From positions 20,741,385 to 20,805,384 of the forward strand of contig CM070594.1 of assembly GCA_036346395.1 (NCBI GenBank): a DNA stretch of 64,000 nucleotides, read 5' to 3'. This document shows positions 1 through 10,207 of the stretch, one piece after another (position 1 is the first letter of the stretch; each line of letters starts with the position of its first letter). This DNA comes from Hsuehochloa calcarea. Its lineage: Eukaryota; Streptophyta; Magnoliopsida; Poales; Poaceae. The notes under the pieces were generated by a model. That model searched no databases. It was not told where the DNA came from and was given only the letters and a program-made list of their open reading frames with translations. The translations under genes and the position numbers were made by a program.

Positions 1-394
1 GAAGAAATTAGGAAGATGGCTTATCGCTTTGACCGTCACGGTACATACGCCAAGCACATAGCGTAAGGTGCGTCTTTGGTCTTGAGAGCAAGCAGGACCA
101 TTCAAAGTTTGAGATTAAGTTAAACACGTTGACCATCGAGTAAGGTCTTACCTTCGATCCTCTTCTGATGAGTGTACCTAGAAAGTTCAAGTTGATTGTT
201 AGGTCAGACGTCGCTTCACATCTTTGCTTTGTGGTTTCTCTATTCCGAGAGAGAGGCCACTTGGGAGATAGAGTCTCGCATGCGCGAGCGATATCGAACC
301 GTTTGTTTACGTGCAGTTAAATCCGTTGATTTCATCTCCTTGGAAATTCGTTCTGGTATTAGTTGCCGGTTAGAATTCGAGGTCGAATTCCGTT
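1..394 (+). pseudogene. Ty3/gypsy pol 3' end (integrase C-terminus/chromodomain remnant)
   Basis: One + frame reads LHIFALWFLYSEREATWEIE around 218-280. It resembles the end of the chromodomain-type tail of plant Ty3 polyproteins, where the pattern xVxW-x5-EREATWE is usual. The frame stops at 394-396, immediately before a polypurine tract and LTR, which is where a Ty3 pol frame normally ends. Upstream of about 190 the frame is broken by stops, so this is a decayed copy cut by the window edge. Family assignment to a chromodomain Ty3 clade (Tekay/Reina type) is inference. Confidence 0.7.
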
Positions 395-402
395 AAGGGG
401 GG
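395..402 (+). other. Polypurine tract of Ty3 element
   Basis: The bases AAGGGGGG stand six bases before an LTR that begins TGTAATACCCC. This is the plus-strand primer site for reverse transcription and shows that the upstream DNA is the 3' end of an internal region. Confidence 0.8.
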
Positions 403-407
403 TAGAA

Positions 408-2544
408 TGTAATACCCCGAAGGTGATTCGGCTTATTAGAAGAAGTTTCGGAAGAGGGAGCTAATCGATAAAAAACCAGAATCATCTTTTCACCGGGGGG
501 TTTTCTGTGATTTCACGGCAACCTGGGCTTGGGCCACGGCCCAGGAGGGGCCCATGTGGTGGCCGGCCATAGGGGGGTTCCCACCCCCCAAACCCTAAAC
601 TCCACATTTCTCTCCCCCTCCCCCCTTTGGAGCCACCGCCGCCCTTCCCCCTTGCTGTGCGCCGCCTTGTACGTCGATTTTGGGTAAGATGCGTTCGTTT
701 TCTGTCCTATCCATCTCTTAGAAAGTTGTAGGTATTGTTTTTATCTTTCGTTTAACACCGAGATCATGTGATTTGGACGTACGGTTTAGGAGTTATGGTG
801 GTTTTACCGCGACTATCCAGGAGAACTGACGAGATTGGACAGATTGTATTGTCTGGCGTTTTTGAGTTATTTAAAGGCCGAATCAGAGATGCCACCCAAA
901 ACGAATGTTGTAGATAATTCAATAAGATTTCTAAGTTGATAAAGAGCATAATTTTTAGAGTTTCCAATCAAAAGTTATGCAATTTGTACCGTCGCTGATT
1001 TTTGTATGTGGGTTGATTCTGTACAGTACGTTGTACCTCAGTTTTGGGTGTCTTAGAAGCCGAATTGGTTATCTTCATCTTCTGGAGATACGTTCCTGGT
1101 TTCATTAGCTTTCTTTTGGCACCTGGATCATGAATTTTCACCCAGTAGGTTAAAAGTTATGACTGTTTTACCACGTACTGTTCGGTCTGTCTGTAAACTA
1201 AAGACAGTCGTGTTGTCCCTCAGTTTTGATCAAGTTATGGTCAGATTCAGAACCTCCACCCAACTAAGTTATTGTAGCCCTTTCAATTATCTTTCCAAGT
1301 TGATAAGGATCATCCTCATTGGATCAGTAGGTTGAAAGTTACGTCGTTTTCTTTGCTACTGATCTGCATCCAGGACAGATGTCTATTGATTGTGTTCAAC
1401 TGTTGTTTAGTACTCTGTTTTGGCCGAATCAGAGAACGCTGTCAACTATAGTTTTGTAGCTTGGGCTATTAAGAGTAGTTGGGCACTGGTTTCAGGTCTT
1501 TTGGAGTTACAGATAATTAATGGTGATTTTTCTAGTATCGCTGCCAGTTTAGCGTAATCGGTACATTGGGTAAACTTGGTAAAATTGATCTCGTTGTTTG
1601 TGTGGGAGAGATAGAGGGGATGGAAGGGCTCTTGTAGCAATGTCATACCTTGTTATTCTTATTTCGATTATACATTTGTGTAGGCGGTGAGGCGGTGAGT
1701 GGAGGGGCATATTCGTGTCCTCCTATTACGTCACATCGCGGAAGGCAAGTACCCTATGCTGTTTGGTGGTGTTTCCAATTGTTTGCTTGATGTCGGGATA
1801 AATTGTGAATGCCTTTTTCTATCCATCCTGATGTTTATTTCATTTCAAGAAGATGAAAGACCCATCAATTCCAGTATGGGCATTTGAAAACCCATCAATT
1901 CCAGAATGGGTACGTGTGATCCACCATTCCAATGTGGGCCACGTTGGACACCCGTATGAAACGTTCTTCATACGGTAACTTTAAGTGAACACCGACGGGT
2001 GTTACACTCGCTATACCGGTATAAGCTGTGATTAGTCCATTCCTTCAATGCATTCTTTCATTCCATCCATTCATGTATTCATTCCATTCAATCATATATG
2101 TGTTCCAAGATTTGTTCGTAATTCAACTGGATTGTGTTGTCCACTTTATGTTTGATTATTCTTGTATGTACTTGCTGAGTCTTTGACTCACCCTTGCTTT
2201 GTATGTTTTAATTAGGTAATTGAGGAGAAGACAAGATGATTTGGTGGGGTAGTTCGGCACACTACACTTCACTTTTATCCAACCAGAATAATTATTATTA
2301 CCTTTCAGTCAAGCCAACTTGTTAAATAAATTTTCAGATTTGTAATAATCCAACTTTGGTATTGCTTGACTGTTCGTGGTATTATAACTGTTTATCCATT
2401 CTTTTCCATGAATCTGGTGATCGTTTATTGTCATTCTTTAGAAATTATTGTTGATTGAATCTGTATAATCCAGTTTGAATGCTATTCTTAGTAGTTTGAT
2501 AGTTTTACGTGACATCTTGGCTTCCGAATAGCCAGGGTGTTACA
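408..2544 (+). mobile_element. Ty3/gypsy LTR, 2.1 kb
   Basis: The LTR starts TGTAATACCCC and ends GGGTGTTACA, giving near-palindromic TG/CA termini. It contains a GC-rich leader at about 520-660 and then diverged internal repeats (about 740-1340) that carry the 60-nt module described in the findings. The solo LTR at 4863-7050 on the opposite strand is the same family: both share the terminal bases, a block around GGTGGCCGGCCA and the end CTTCCGAATAGCCAGGGTG. It is preceded by a polypurine tract and followed by a primer binding site, so internal sequence abuts it on both sides. Confidence 0.85.
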
Positions 2545-2570
2545 TTCCACGTCCAGGGTCCAATAGTTCT

Positions 2571-2583
2571 TGGTATCAAAGCC
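2571..2583 (+). other. Primer binding site (initiator-Met tRNA type)
   Basis: TGGTATCAAAGCC closely matches the usual plant LTR primer site TGGTATCAGAGCC. It lies 26 nt past the LTR end, further than the usual few bases. Only some 60 bases of internal sequence follow before a different repeat begins near 2647. Confidence 0.65.
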
Positions 2584-2646
2584 ATACTAATTGTTGGACA
2601 AGCCCTAGTTAGAACGGTCGTTAGATTAGGATTTGGTTTTCAAAAG

Positions 2647-2860
2647 GGATATTTCGATATATGCCACTGCTTAGTGGCCTTATTAGAGATATGTCACTCC
2701 TCAATTGAAAATTCGAATTATGCCACTGGCAAGCTAGGGTGGTCCAAGAAATGTCATTATAGAGGTTTTTAGCCATTTTCCCTCAAATAAACCCCTATAT
2801 TTGAAATCAAATTTTCATATGGACAATAATACCCCTAGTTTTGCTCCTTTAAAAACACCG
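2647..2860. repeat. Terminal-repeat-like DNA with repeated 'ATGCCACTG' phrases
   Basis: The stretch begins GGGATATTTCGATATATGCCA and repeats related phrases: ATGCCACTGCTTAGTG, ATGTCACTCC, ATGCCACTGGCAAG, AATGTCATTATAG. This looks like the subterminal region of a grass DNA transposon (MULE or similar) that was inserted in the retroelement and may carry the GRF gene fragment downstream. I found no matching inverted copy in the window, so the class is not established. Confidence 0.35.
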
Positions 2861-3124
2861 GATCCAGCCCGATACCGATCGATTCCTGACTGAATCGATC
2901 CCCTTCCATCCCCTTCCTCCCTGTGCCGCCATGGATCCCTAGTTCCGATCGCCTACACCATCCTGACGGCTCCACCCTCTGCGCTCTTCTCCGATTCCCA
3001 CCCTTCGCCTTCGGTTCCCACATCCCTCACCTCCTCCCGGTTTGCACCCCTGTTCCCTGTGCCATCCCAGCACTAACAACCTTTTCATCCGATCACCACG
3101 TCGAGCGCCCCCAATTCTCAAGCT

Positions 3125-3819
3125 ATGGTGATGCGTAAGGCATCAGGGAGTTCCATGAAGGCATCATCCTCAAGCTCCAGTAATATAGAAGGCAAAGAGC
3201 TCCATCGTGCAAGATCCCTGTAATCAAGTTGCGTAGCAATTCAGTTTCGAATCCAGGGAGAATCTTTTACAAGTGCAAGAACAATATTCCAGTAAGTACA
3301 ATGATCTTAGGTGTAATTTATCTGAAGATATTTTGTGTTCTTTACCTCTTTTATTTGTTTCAGAGCGGCGGTATATAGTCTCCTATTTGTGTTCTTCCTG
3401 TCAAATTTCTTTCTGTTGGCTGTAACTCATTTTTTTTGTGCAGAATGATCTTGAGTGTTTGTTTTTCAAGTGGGAGCGTGTTTATGAGCAATACTTGCAA
3501 GAGAGGGGCACAATTTCCATGGAGAATGAAGCTTCGGATGGTGTGCAATCTTTTGTGGCAAAAAGGATAGACTGACTGGTGTTGTGTAGAAGCTCAAGGA
3601 GCAGAATGTACAACAAGATGCAATTCTTTATGAAATGAAGGAGCAGAATACGAGTTAGTTCAAGTTGTGTGTGAAATGAAGAAACATAATGCTCAGATGA
3701 CTGCTGCCATTGAAGCTTTGAAGGAGTACAGAAGGGCTCGTGATGATAAGCTAGTAGGGTTACGTGCTTGCATTGTAATATGCATGTTTTGTTTACTTGT
3801 AGCTACAATCTGCAAGTAG
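3125..3819 (+). pseudogene. GRF-type zinc finger protein, broken copy
   Basis: GRF zinc fingers are short Cys-rich nucleic-acid-binding domains. An N-terminal Met/Ser-rich lead (3125-3200) is followed in another frame by PSCKIPV, SNPGRIFYKCKNN and, after a GT-AG intron at 3292-3443, LECLFFKWERVYEQYL. That gives the NPGR-F-YKC and C-x-FF-x-W hallmarks. Further on come KLKEQNVQQDAILYEMKEQ, a coiled-coil-like stretch, and a hydrophobic C-terminal helix (CIVICMFCLLVATICK) ending at the stop 3817-3819. This Ser-rich/GRF/coiled-coil/one-membrane-helix layout is common in grasses, often inside transposons. Frameshifts lie near 3190 and 3570, with a stop near 3653. Only one of the first Cys pair is visible. 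It is probably a captured, non-functional fragment. Confidence 0.72.
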
Positions 3820-4229
3820 ATTGTGGTTGTAAGCTATGTTTTGTGCTAAGTGATTGTTTGTTGCATGTTTTTCTTTGATGAGGAATGCTTGGTATTACGA
3901 CAATAATTTTGTTCTATTTTGTTCTTGTAGCTTATGATTTTGTTCCAGTATGGCACCTAGCAGAGCACAGAACAAAACTCTGAAGGAAAGTGAATTCTAT
4001 ATGTGCAACTGACTGGGAAGGAAATTGAGTTTCTATTTAGAATAAAACCTAATTATTATGCCTCAAATTATTGGGATAAGTCCCTTATCTTTTCGACTGA
4101 AGGGCACTCATGCCCCCAATTTCTCAATGAAACCAGGTCCATTAGAACTCAGATGATGAGAGCAACTAAAGATGCTGATAAAGGGCAGAAAATCTGGTTC
4201 TTAACACGACAGACAAAGGTGCAGAGAAC
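3820..4229. other. No gene recognised
   Basis: AT-rich sequence between the GRF pseudogene and the interrupted minus-strand reading frame. A short + frame near 4003-4296 has no recognisable family and no conserved motif. Confidence 0.5.
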
Positions 4230-7200
4230 TCAGATGATCAATGAAACCTGGTTCTGGAAGCAGGGCAGAAAAAGGTTGTTGATACAGAGATGCTGACGGG
4301 TTCGACAGTTAACAATACATGAACCGGTTTGATACTTAACCATACAATAATAAAAGGAAAAATGTTCGACACTTAACCATACATAACTAGGTTCAAAACT
4401 TAACCATGCATAAGCTAACCAATCATGTCTGACAACTTCTTCATTTTTTTTCTTGCCATTCCAGTTTAGCGTGTATGGACCCTTTAATGACTTCCCCTTT
4501 GAGGCAGTACTCTTTTTGCTAGTTGTAGAACTGGAGGGCGCCTTCTTAGTCTTTGTTGTAGCCTCGGTGATGGGGATCTCTTCATGGCAGGGCTTCAATG
4601 TTGTTAGTGCTCTTGCTACCAATTGATTGTCGTGGTAACTGGGTACCACTTGCTTGAGAGTTCTCATATTGTGAAGTTAGGCTTGCATTTGCAGGACATG
4701 GTGCATGCTAACTTGGGGTGGAAGGGTATGTCCGCATAGCATTCAAATTGGTTTGACTAAGATTATCTGAATCGTTGTTCAATTGTGACTCACCACCATA
4801 TGTCAGTGCTACGCCATCGTCGAACACTACAACTATAAGTGCCAAATTCCTCTCATCCCTGATGTAACACCCTGGCTATTCGGAAGCCAAGATGCTACCT
4901 AAAGATATAACATACAAACCGAATGCGAACTAAGATTCAATAGGCATCTCACCTTATAACAATAACAATGTAACGATGTGTAAAATAAAACAATTCATCA
5001 ATGTTGAATAATCAAGGAACTAGTCAAATAACGACCTGACAAGAAGTCTAAACGTTACTTATTACAGTCCATCTCTCATCAAAGGATAACAAGGTTGAAT
5101 TCATTATTGAAAATATAAAGTAATGATCTTACTCCCTCCCAAAAGCATCAACATCAGCGTGGATCACCTAAATAACATTGAAAACAAGGGTGAGTCGAAA
5201 CTCAGCAAGTACATTAATCATTTAATCATGGCATATTTGGACTAGATAAACGTTACACAGTCCATGCACCAATCATCAGAGTTTTATGAATTTTAATGAA
5301 ATGAATGTATGCACTGAAAGGAAATGGACTACTCAACTGCTTATACCGGTATAACGAGTGATATATCCGTCGGTGTTCACTTAAGCCCGCACTTATCAAA
5401 GTCCCGGGACCCAAACACCGTATGAAAAACGTTTCATACGGTTGTCCGAAACAACCCACATTGGAATGATGGGTCTTACGTGCCCATACTGGAATTGATG
5501 GGTCTTGGCAAATTCCACTCCCGTGGACGAAAATTGAATAGTATGAATGGAATGGAACAATTGATATGAATGTCGGTATCTTTACTCACAAGATTTATCA
5601 ATTTGAAACGAATTGAACAATCATGAACGAATATCAAAGACATACAAAAGATAACACATCATAATACATACAACTGAAATCAACACATTTTAACATATGG
5701 TATTTGCCTTCAGTGATTGACCGAACTAGGTGGCACAAAAGGTGCGCCTACACTCGTTGCCTCACCACCTACACCAGAAACAATTTAAATAAGAATTACA
5801 CGATACGACGACACTACCGGTAATCTACAATGACTCCTGGACTACCCGGCATAATTCGCAAACCCAACGATGAGACAAGTGTTTCCCCTGTTTTCTACCG
5901 TTCAAGACAGCGGCACGGAAAAATTCATAACTATTAATCTGGAACTCCGAATGACCTGAGACTAGTGCCAAAACAAACTTAACAGATAAACCTTCAAAAC
6001 ACTAGAAGACAAGATTTTCTAATTATGCACACACATAAGTCCAATATGCAGTTGAAAGTGCTTGATAGATAAATAGCCTAACAGCAGATCAGTACCCAAA
6101 ATATGGCATAACTTTTAATATATAAATCCAAATTGAATGATCTTTATCAATCTGGAATCATAATGAAATTATCTACAAAAACCGTTTTGAGTGGCCATCC
6201 TGAATCTGACTCTAACTAGATCAAAACCGAGGAACAAACCGACAGTCCCCAGTTCTCAGACTGACAGAGCAGCGCGCGGTTAAAAATTCATATCTTCTAA
6301 ACCGTAAGGTGGAATCTCGTGATATCAGTGCCAAATGAAAGCTAACGACCTCAGGAACAAAACTCTAGAAGATGAAAACACGAGATTCAGCATATAACAA
6401 AATCATAATGGCCAGACAAGACGATCTGCCAATTCTCGTCAGCTCTCCTGAACAGTCGCTGTAAAACTACCATAACTCCTAAACTGTAAGTCCAAATCAG
6501 GTGATCTTTGTGCCCAAATAAAGCTAAAAGCGAGGGCTACAACTTTCTATGAGGTAGTCAGATCAGAAAATATACGAATCTTACCCAAAACTGACGAGCA
6601 ACAGCGCTGAATAAATCCGATCTGCTACCTCCACTTGGCTGGCCCTCCAACGGTGGTCTCCTCGCCTTTCCTCCAATGGACAGCAGCAAGGATCTTCGCC
6701 GGAGAGAGAGGTGGTTCTGCTGGGGAGGTGGTGGCGCAGGGGAGGTGCAAGGGGGAGAGGGGGTGGCGGCTAGAGGGGGAGAATAGGGAGGGGAGAGGTG
6801 GGGGCTAGGGTTTTGGGGTGGAACCCCCTCCTCCCTTGGCCGGCCACCTAGTGGGCTGCTCCTGGGTCGCGGCCCGCGGCCCAGGTTGTTGAAATAATGC
6901 AGAAAACCCCTTTTTATTTAGGAATTTCTACTCCTTTAATTGCCTTTTTCTCCTCCCGGCTGATTCTCTAATTACCGATTCGTTTCCGGGGTATTACATC
7001 TTTCTCTCGAATATTCTTCTAATCGACCGAACAAATTTCGGGGTATTACACCTGAACATTTCAAACATATGATGAACCTGTGAGTCAAACACAAGCCTAG
7101 TATCCCCTCCCTTTTTTGTCAAAGAACCACACAGTGGGAGTCTGTGATTCGTCCCAGGAAACCTCACTAGACAAGGACACCATCAATGATTGCATGGTGA

Positions 7201-7309
7201 AACAATTGGATTTTATGACCCAATTAATTGTTCTGCCCTTAGTGTACAGTTTCCTACCATCCGGTTCTTTCGTGCAAAATGCTTCAACTTTAATGTCTGC
7301 TCTAAACAC
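4230..7309 (-). pseudogene. Unrecognised transposon-like protein split by a solo LTR
   Basis: On the minus strand a frame starts at 7309 (FRADIKVEAFCTKEPDGRKL, then QTPTVWFFDKKGRGY) and runs to the solo LTR at 7050. Beyond the LTR a continuation is readable from 4862 leftward (RDERNLALIVVVFDDG). After a stop near 4712 come a further Met at 4667 and a Lys/Ser/Thr-rich segment (TTKTKKAPSSSTTSKKS, GPYTLNWNGKKK). Stops at 7097 and near 4712 show decay. The pattern of a folded N-terminal domain followed by a low-complexity basic segment resembles leader regions of grass MULE-related proteins, but I do not recognise it firmly. The LTR insertion at 4863-7050 with exact 5-bp duplication separates the two parts. 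Confidence 0.4.
4863..7050 (-). mobile_element. Solo LTR of a Ty3/gypsy element with CCTGA target duplication
   Basis: Read on the minus strand, the LTR begins TGTAATACCCCG at 7050 and ends GGGTGTTACA at 4863. CCTGA stands on both sides (4858-4862 and 7051-7055), the 5-bp duplication expected of LTR integration. No internal sequence, primer site or polypurine tract adjoins it, so it is a solo LTR formed by LTR-LTR recombination. It carries three good copies and one weak copy of the 60-nt module (5926, 6289, 6471; weak at 6107). The LTR start is partly duplicated: a second GGGGTATTACA ends at 6998, 52 bp inside the outer one. Confidence 0.92.
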
Positions 7310-7927
7310 GTTATTTAGATCAATCCTATTCAGAAAAAAGAGGAAATAAGTGTGAGAACCCTAAAAATTAAACTAATCAACTTGGCGATAATCGCTAATT
7401 AGCAGCAAATAAAATCCTTTACATCGAGTATAAAGCATAAGCTCATATTAATATTGAACACATCGCCAAACAGTCTCATACAAGTTAAATCCTTAAAAGA
7501 ATTCATAAACACAAATGACAATATAAATTAGTACAACAAAATTAAATCATCGATACCATCTCAGAGTCATTTACAAGAATTCGTTACAAGCAAAAATAAC
7601 ACGATCTCTGAATTTATTTCAAGAATCCATTTCTAGAAATTACAAATAAATTGGAAATTAATAATACAACTTTATTTTCACTCTCAAATAAATTACAAGA
7701 ATTATCACAACTTCAAGTACAATACAAAATAATAAAATGGAAATCTTGTATGCATATTGCAAAGCCTTTCCTTCCTTTGTCCATATATCGTCAGCCGTCG
7801 AAACCATTCTTTGGCCAATCCAAAACCCTGCACACATTTTCCACAAAGACTAAAAGATCAGCTGTAGATCAAAAATAATAAAATAAAGTTAGGAGCAGAG
7901 AAGAATTGTCGTCAAATTTCGGGAGGA
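7310..7927. other. No gene recognised; AT-rich
   Basis: Low-GC DNA with short, unconvincing reading frames on both strands and no recognisable repeat termini. It lies between the interrupted minus-strand frame and a Copia LTR fragment. Confidence 0.5.
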
Positions 7928-8760
7928 TGTAAGTTCGAGGTGGCCGACTAGAGGGTGGTGAATAGGCGGTTTTAAAGATTCCTTCGACTAAAACCAATAT
8001 ATAATACGGAAGCTAATAACAAATTGGTTTTGCACAATTAAAACCTAAATCAACTAGGCTTCCCTAAGTGCACCAACAATATGAATACAATACAATGAGA
8101 GAAATCATACAAAGATATATAAGGAATTAAAGCATGTAATGTAAATTGCTTAAATTAAAGCACAAGACAAATCAAGATGACATAATTATGTTTTACCGTG
8201 GTGTTCGGAGACTTGCCGGTCTCCCCTAATCCACGTTGAGGTAAGCCCAACCACGTTGGACCGGCTCCACTAATTAAGCCAACACCTATGAGGTAAGTTC
8301 AACCACTTGGACTGGTTCTAATCACGAACCAACACCTCGCTCCACTAAGGTTGCTCTTCCTCCACTCCGGAGATGGCGAGCACCAAATCACTTATAACCA
8401 CGCCAGGCCTTCTCACAAGCTTCTTGAGAAGATCACCGGGCACGACGCCTCCACGCCGTCTAGGCGTCGGCAAACACCAAGAGAAATAAATCTCAACTCT
8501 CACTTGAACTAATCAAGTGTCAACACTCAAGTGGATACACAATCCACTACATAAGGCAACACAAGCACTTAGGGTTTGCTCTCAAATCTCACTAAGTGCA
8601 ACACATGCACAAAAGAGAAGAAAGCCTTGCTCTTAGCTCAAAGGACTGAGTATAGGACTCACAATGATACCAGCAACAATCCCCAACCGGCCAAGGTGAG
8701 TATTTATAGCCCACACCATGGATGAAAATCCCGGCCGGTTACCGCCCAATTAGTCGATTC
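7928..8760 (-). mobile_element. Copia (Sirevirus-like) LTR fragment
   Basis: The + strand begins TGTAAGTTCGAGGTGGCCGA and continues with GGGTGGTGAATAGG, closely similar in layout to the Copia LTR ends at 22496 and 43947 (TGTTGGACCG, then GGGGGGTGAATAGG). A TATA box in minus orientation (TATTTATA on +, 8701-8708) lies near the right end, as in those LTRs. No primer site lies to its left and the right end is abrupt at about 8760, where another LTR begins, so it is truncated. The right border is approximate. Confidence 0.6.
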
Positions 8761-9047
8761 ATTGGATATGAGAAACTTTTAGTATAATATGATAATTTAA
8801 ATCTAGTACATGATGGTGTTGAATAACCTTAGATGCTTGGTTTGCGTTAATCTTGGTTTATTATCTTGCTATGCTCCTAGGACTAAATTATCTATGATTA
8901 TCATAGTATTATGCTTGTGTTATTGTGACCCGTGGATGGGTTTCATCGTGGATATGCTTGCTGTAATTTTATAGTAAGTTGATATAAATTAAATGGTTAG
9001 AGTAGTTTAGTGGCATTCTAGGCTCAATGTTGGCCTGAGGTGTTACA
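8761..9047 (+). mobile_element. 3' part of a Ty3/gypsy LTR
   Basis: AT-rich sequence ends GAGGTGTTACA at 9047 and is followed two bases later by a primer binding site. The 5' part of the LTR is missing, apparently cut by or fused to the Copia fragment at its left. Confidence 0.6.
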
Positions 9048-9049
9048 GT

Positions 9050-9061
9050 TGGTATCAGAGC
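9050..9061 (+). other. Primer binding site (initiator-Met tRNA)
   Basis: TGGTATCAGAGC, a perfect copy of the usual plant LTR retrotransposon primer site, two bases after the LTR end GTGTTACA. Confidence 0.85.
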
Positions 9062-9692
9062 GGGCTTTAGGTCCGTGGTGAATAAGTTAGCAACTTAGAT
9101 AACTGAATTCACTAAAATTTATTAATGGTTAATTAACCTAAAACTTGACACACTGGTGAACCTAAAACTTGACACATTGGTGCACAACAGGATGGGATGG
9201 GTCAAGCAATACATTTTTGTTTCCGTTATGTTGCATTGTTAATCTATGATATGATCTTCTATACTTATGAATTTATATTATGGTTGTTTTGAGATGATCT
9301 TGTATAGTCATAATTGATTATGTTGGTTATGAGAGATGATGGTTGATGTTGAGAGGTTGAGGTCGTGGTTGTGGCTCTGGGCTTTGCTAGGTTACACCAC
9401 CATTCATGGTATGGGAATAGAGAAGTGATTACCCCGATTACCATAGTTATAGGTATGGAGGGTGAGTTTCTTTAGAAAAGTTATTTTCTTCTTTGATATT
9501 GAATTTTGGCCAATTCTGGTTATAGTTGCAAATGATGGATTTTTTCATGAGTTAGTGCTTACATTCCAGTTGATGAGTTTTCATTGGTCTTTCTTGGTTC
9601 CATAAAGCAATTACCTGTTCTCATGGCTGCCGATCTATTGTTATTTTTGTGTGAATGTTGGTTATCAGCAAGATTGATCTTTTCATGGGAGT
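9062..9692 (+). mobile_element. Decayed Ty3 internal leader
   Basis: Sequence directly downstream of the primer binding site. A Gly/Arg-rich-like phrase near 9345-9400 may be the remains of a leader or gag start, but no frame is open. It is interrupted by the hAT MITE at 9693. Confidence 0.4.
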
Positions 9693-10207
9693 AGGGATGG
9701 CAATTGTGCCCGATTACCTGCGTGCCCGTGGGCGAATACCCTAATAGAGGCGGGTATGGGCGTCTTTCTTTGCCCACGGGCATGAAAACAGGTAAACGAG
9801 TATGGGCATGGGTAAGCTTCACCCGTACCCGCTTCGCTCGATTACCCATAATATACCCACATGTGTAAGGAACTATGTCAATTTGTATTTGTATTTTATT
9901 TGTTGAACTTGATTAGTTGTCTTGTCGAACATGATATGTGAATTGTGATGAACTTTATTAGTTGTTGAATGTGTGATGCACCATTGATGTGCGAATTATG
10001 ATGAACTTGGTGTATGCATTGCTCGTGGGTAACAAGCGTGTCTGTGGTCGATGGGTACCCACAGGTGGCGATGCATTATTCGCGCGAAAACGGGTATGCC
10101 CGCGGGCGACGGGTATGAGCGAGGTTTTTCGCCCATCGTCCTTCACGGGTATGCGACAGGTATGGGCAAGCACTACCCGTACCCGCCGCGCCCGATTGCC
10201 ATCCCTA
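9693..10207. mobile_element. Non-autonomous hAT element (MITE), 515 bp
   Basis: Starts TAGGGATGGCAAT and ends ATTGCCATCCCTA, a perfect inverted pair of a well-known plant hAT type. The inner parts (around GCCCG-TGGGCG and CGGGTATGGGCA) are also largely complementary. It is flanked by CATGGGAG (9685-9692) and CATAGGAG (10208-10215), an 8-bp duplication with one mismatch, as hAT transposases produce. Reading frames across it are incidental; no transposase is encoded. Confidence 0.93.
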
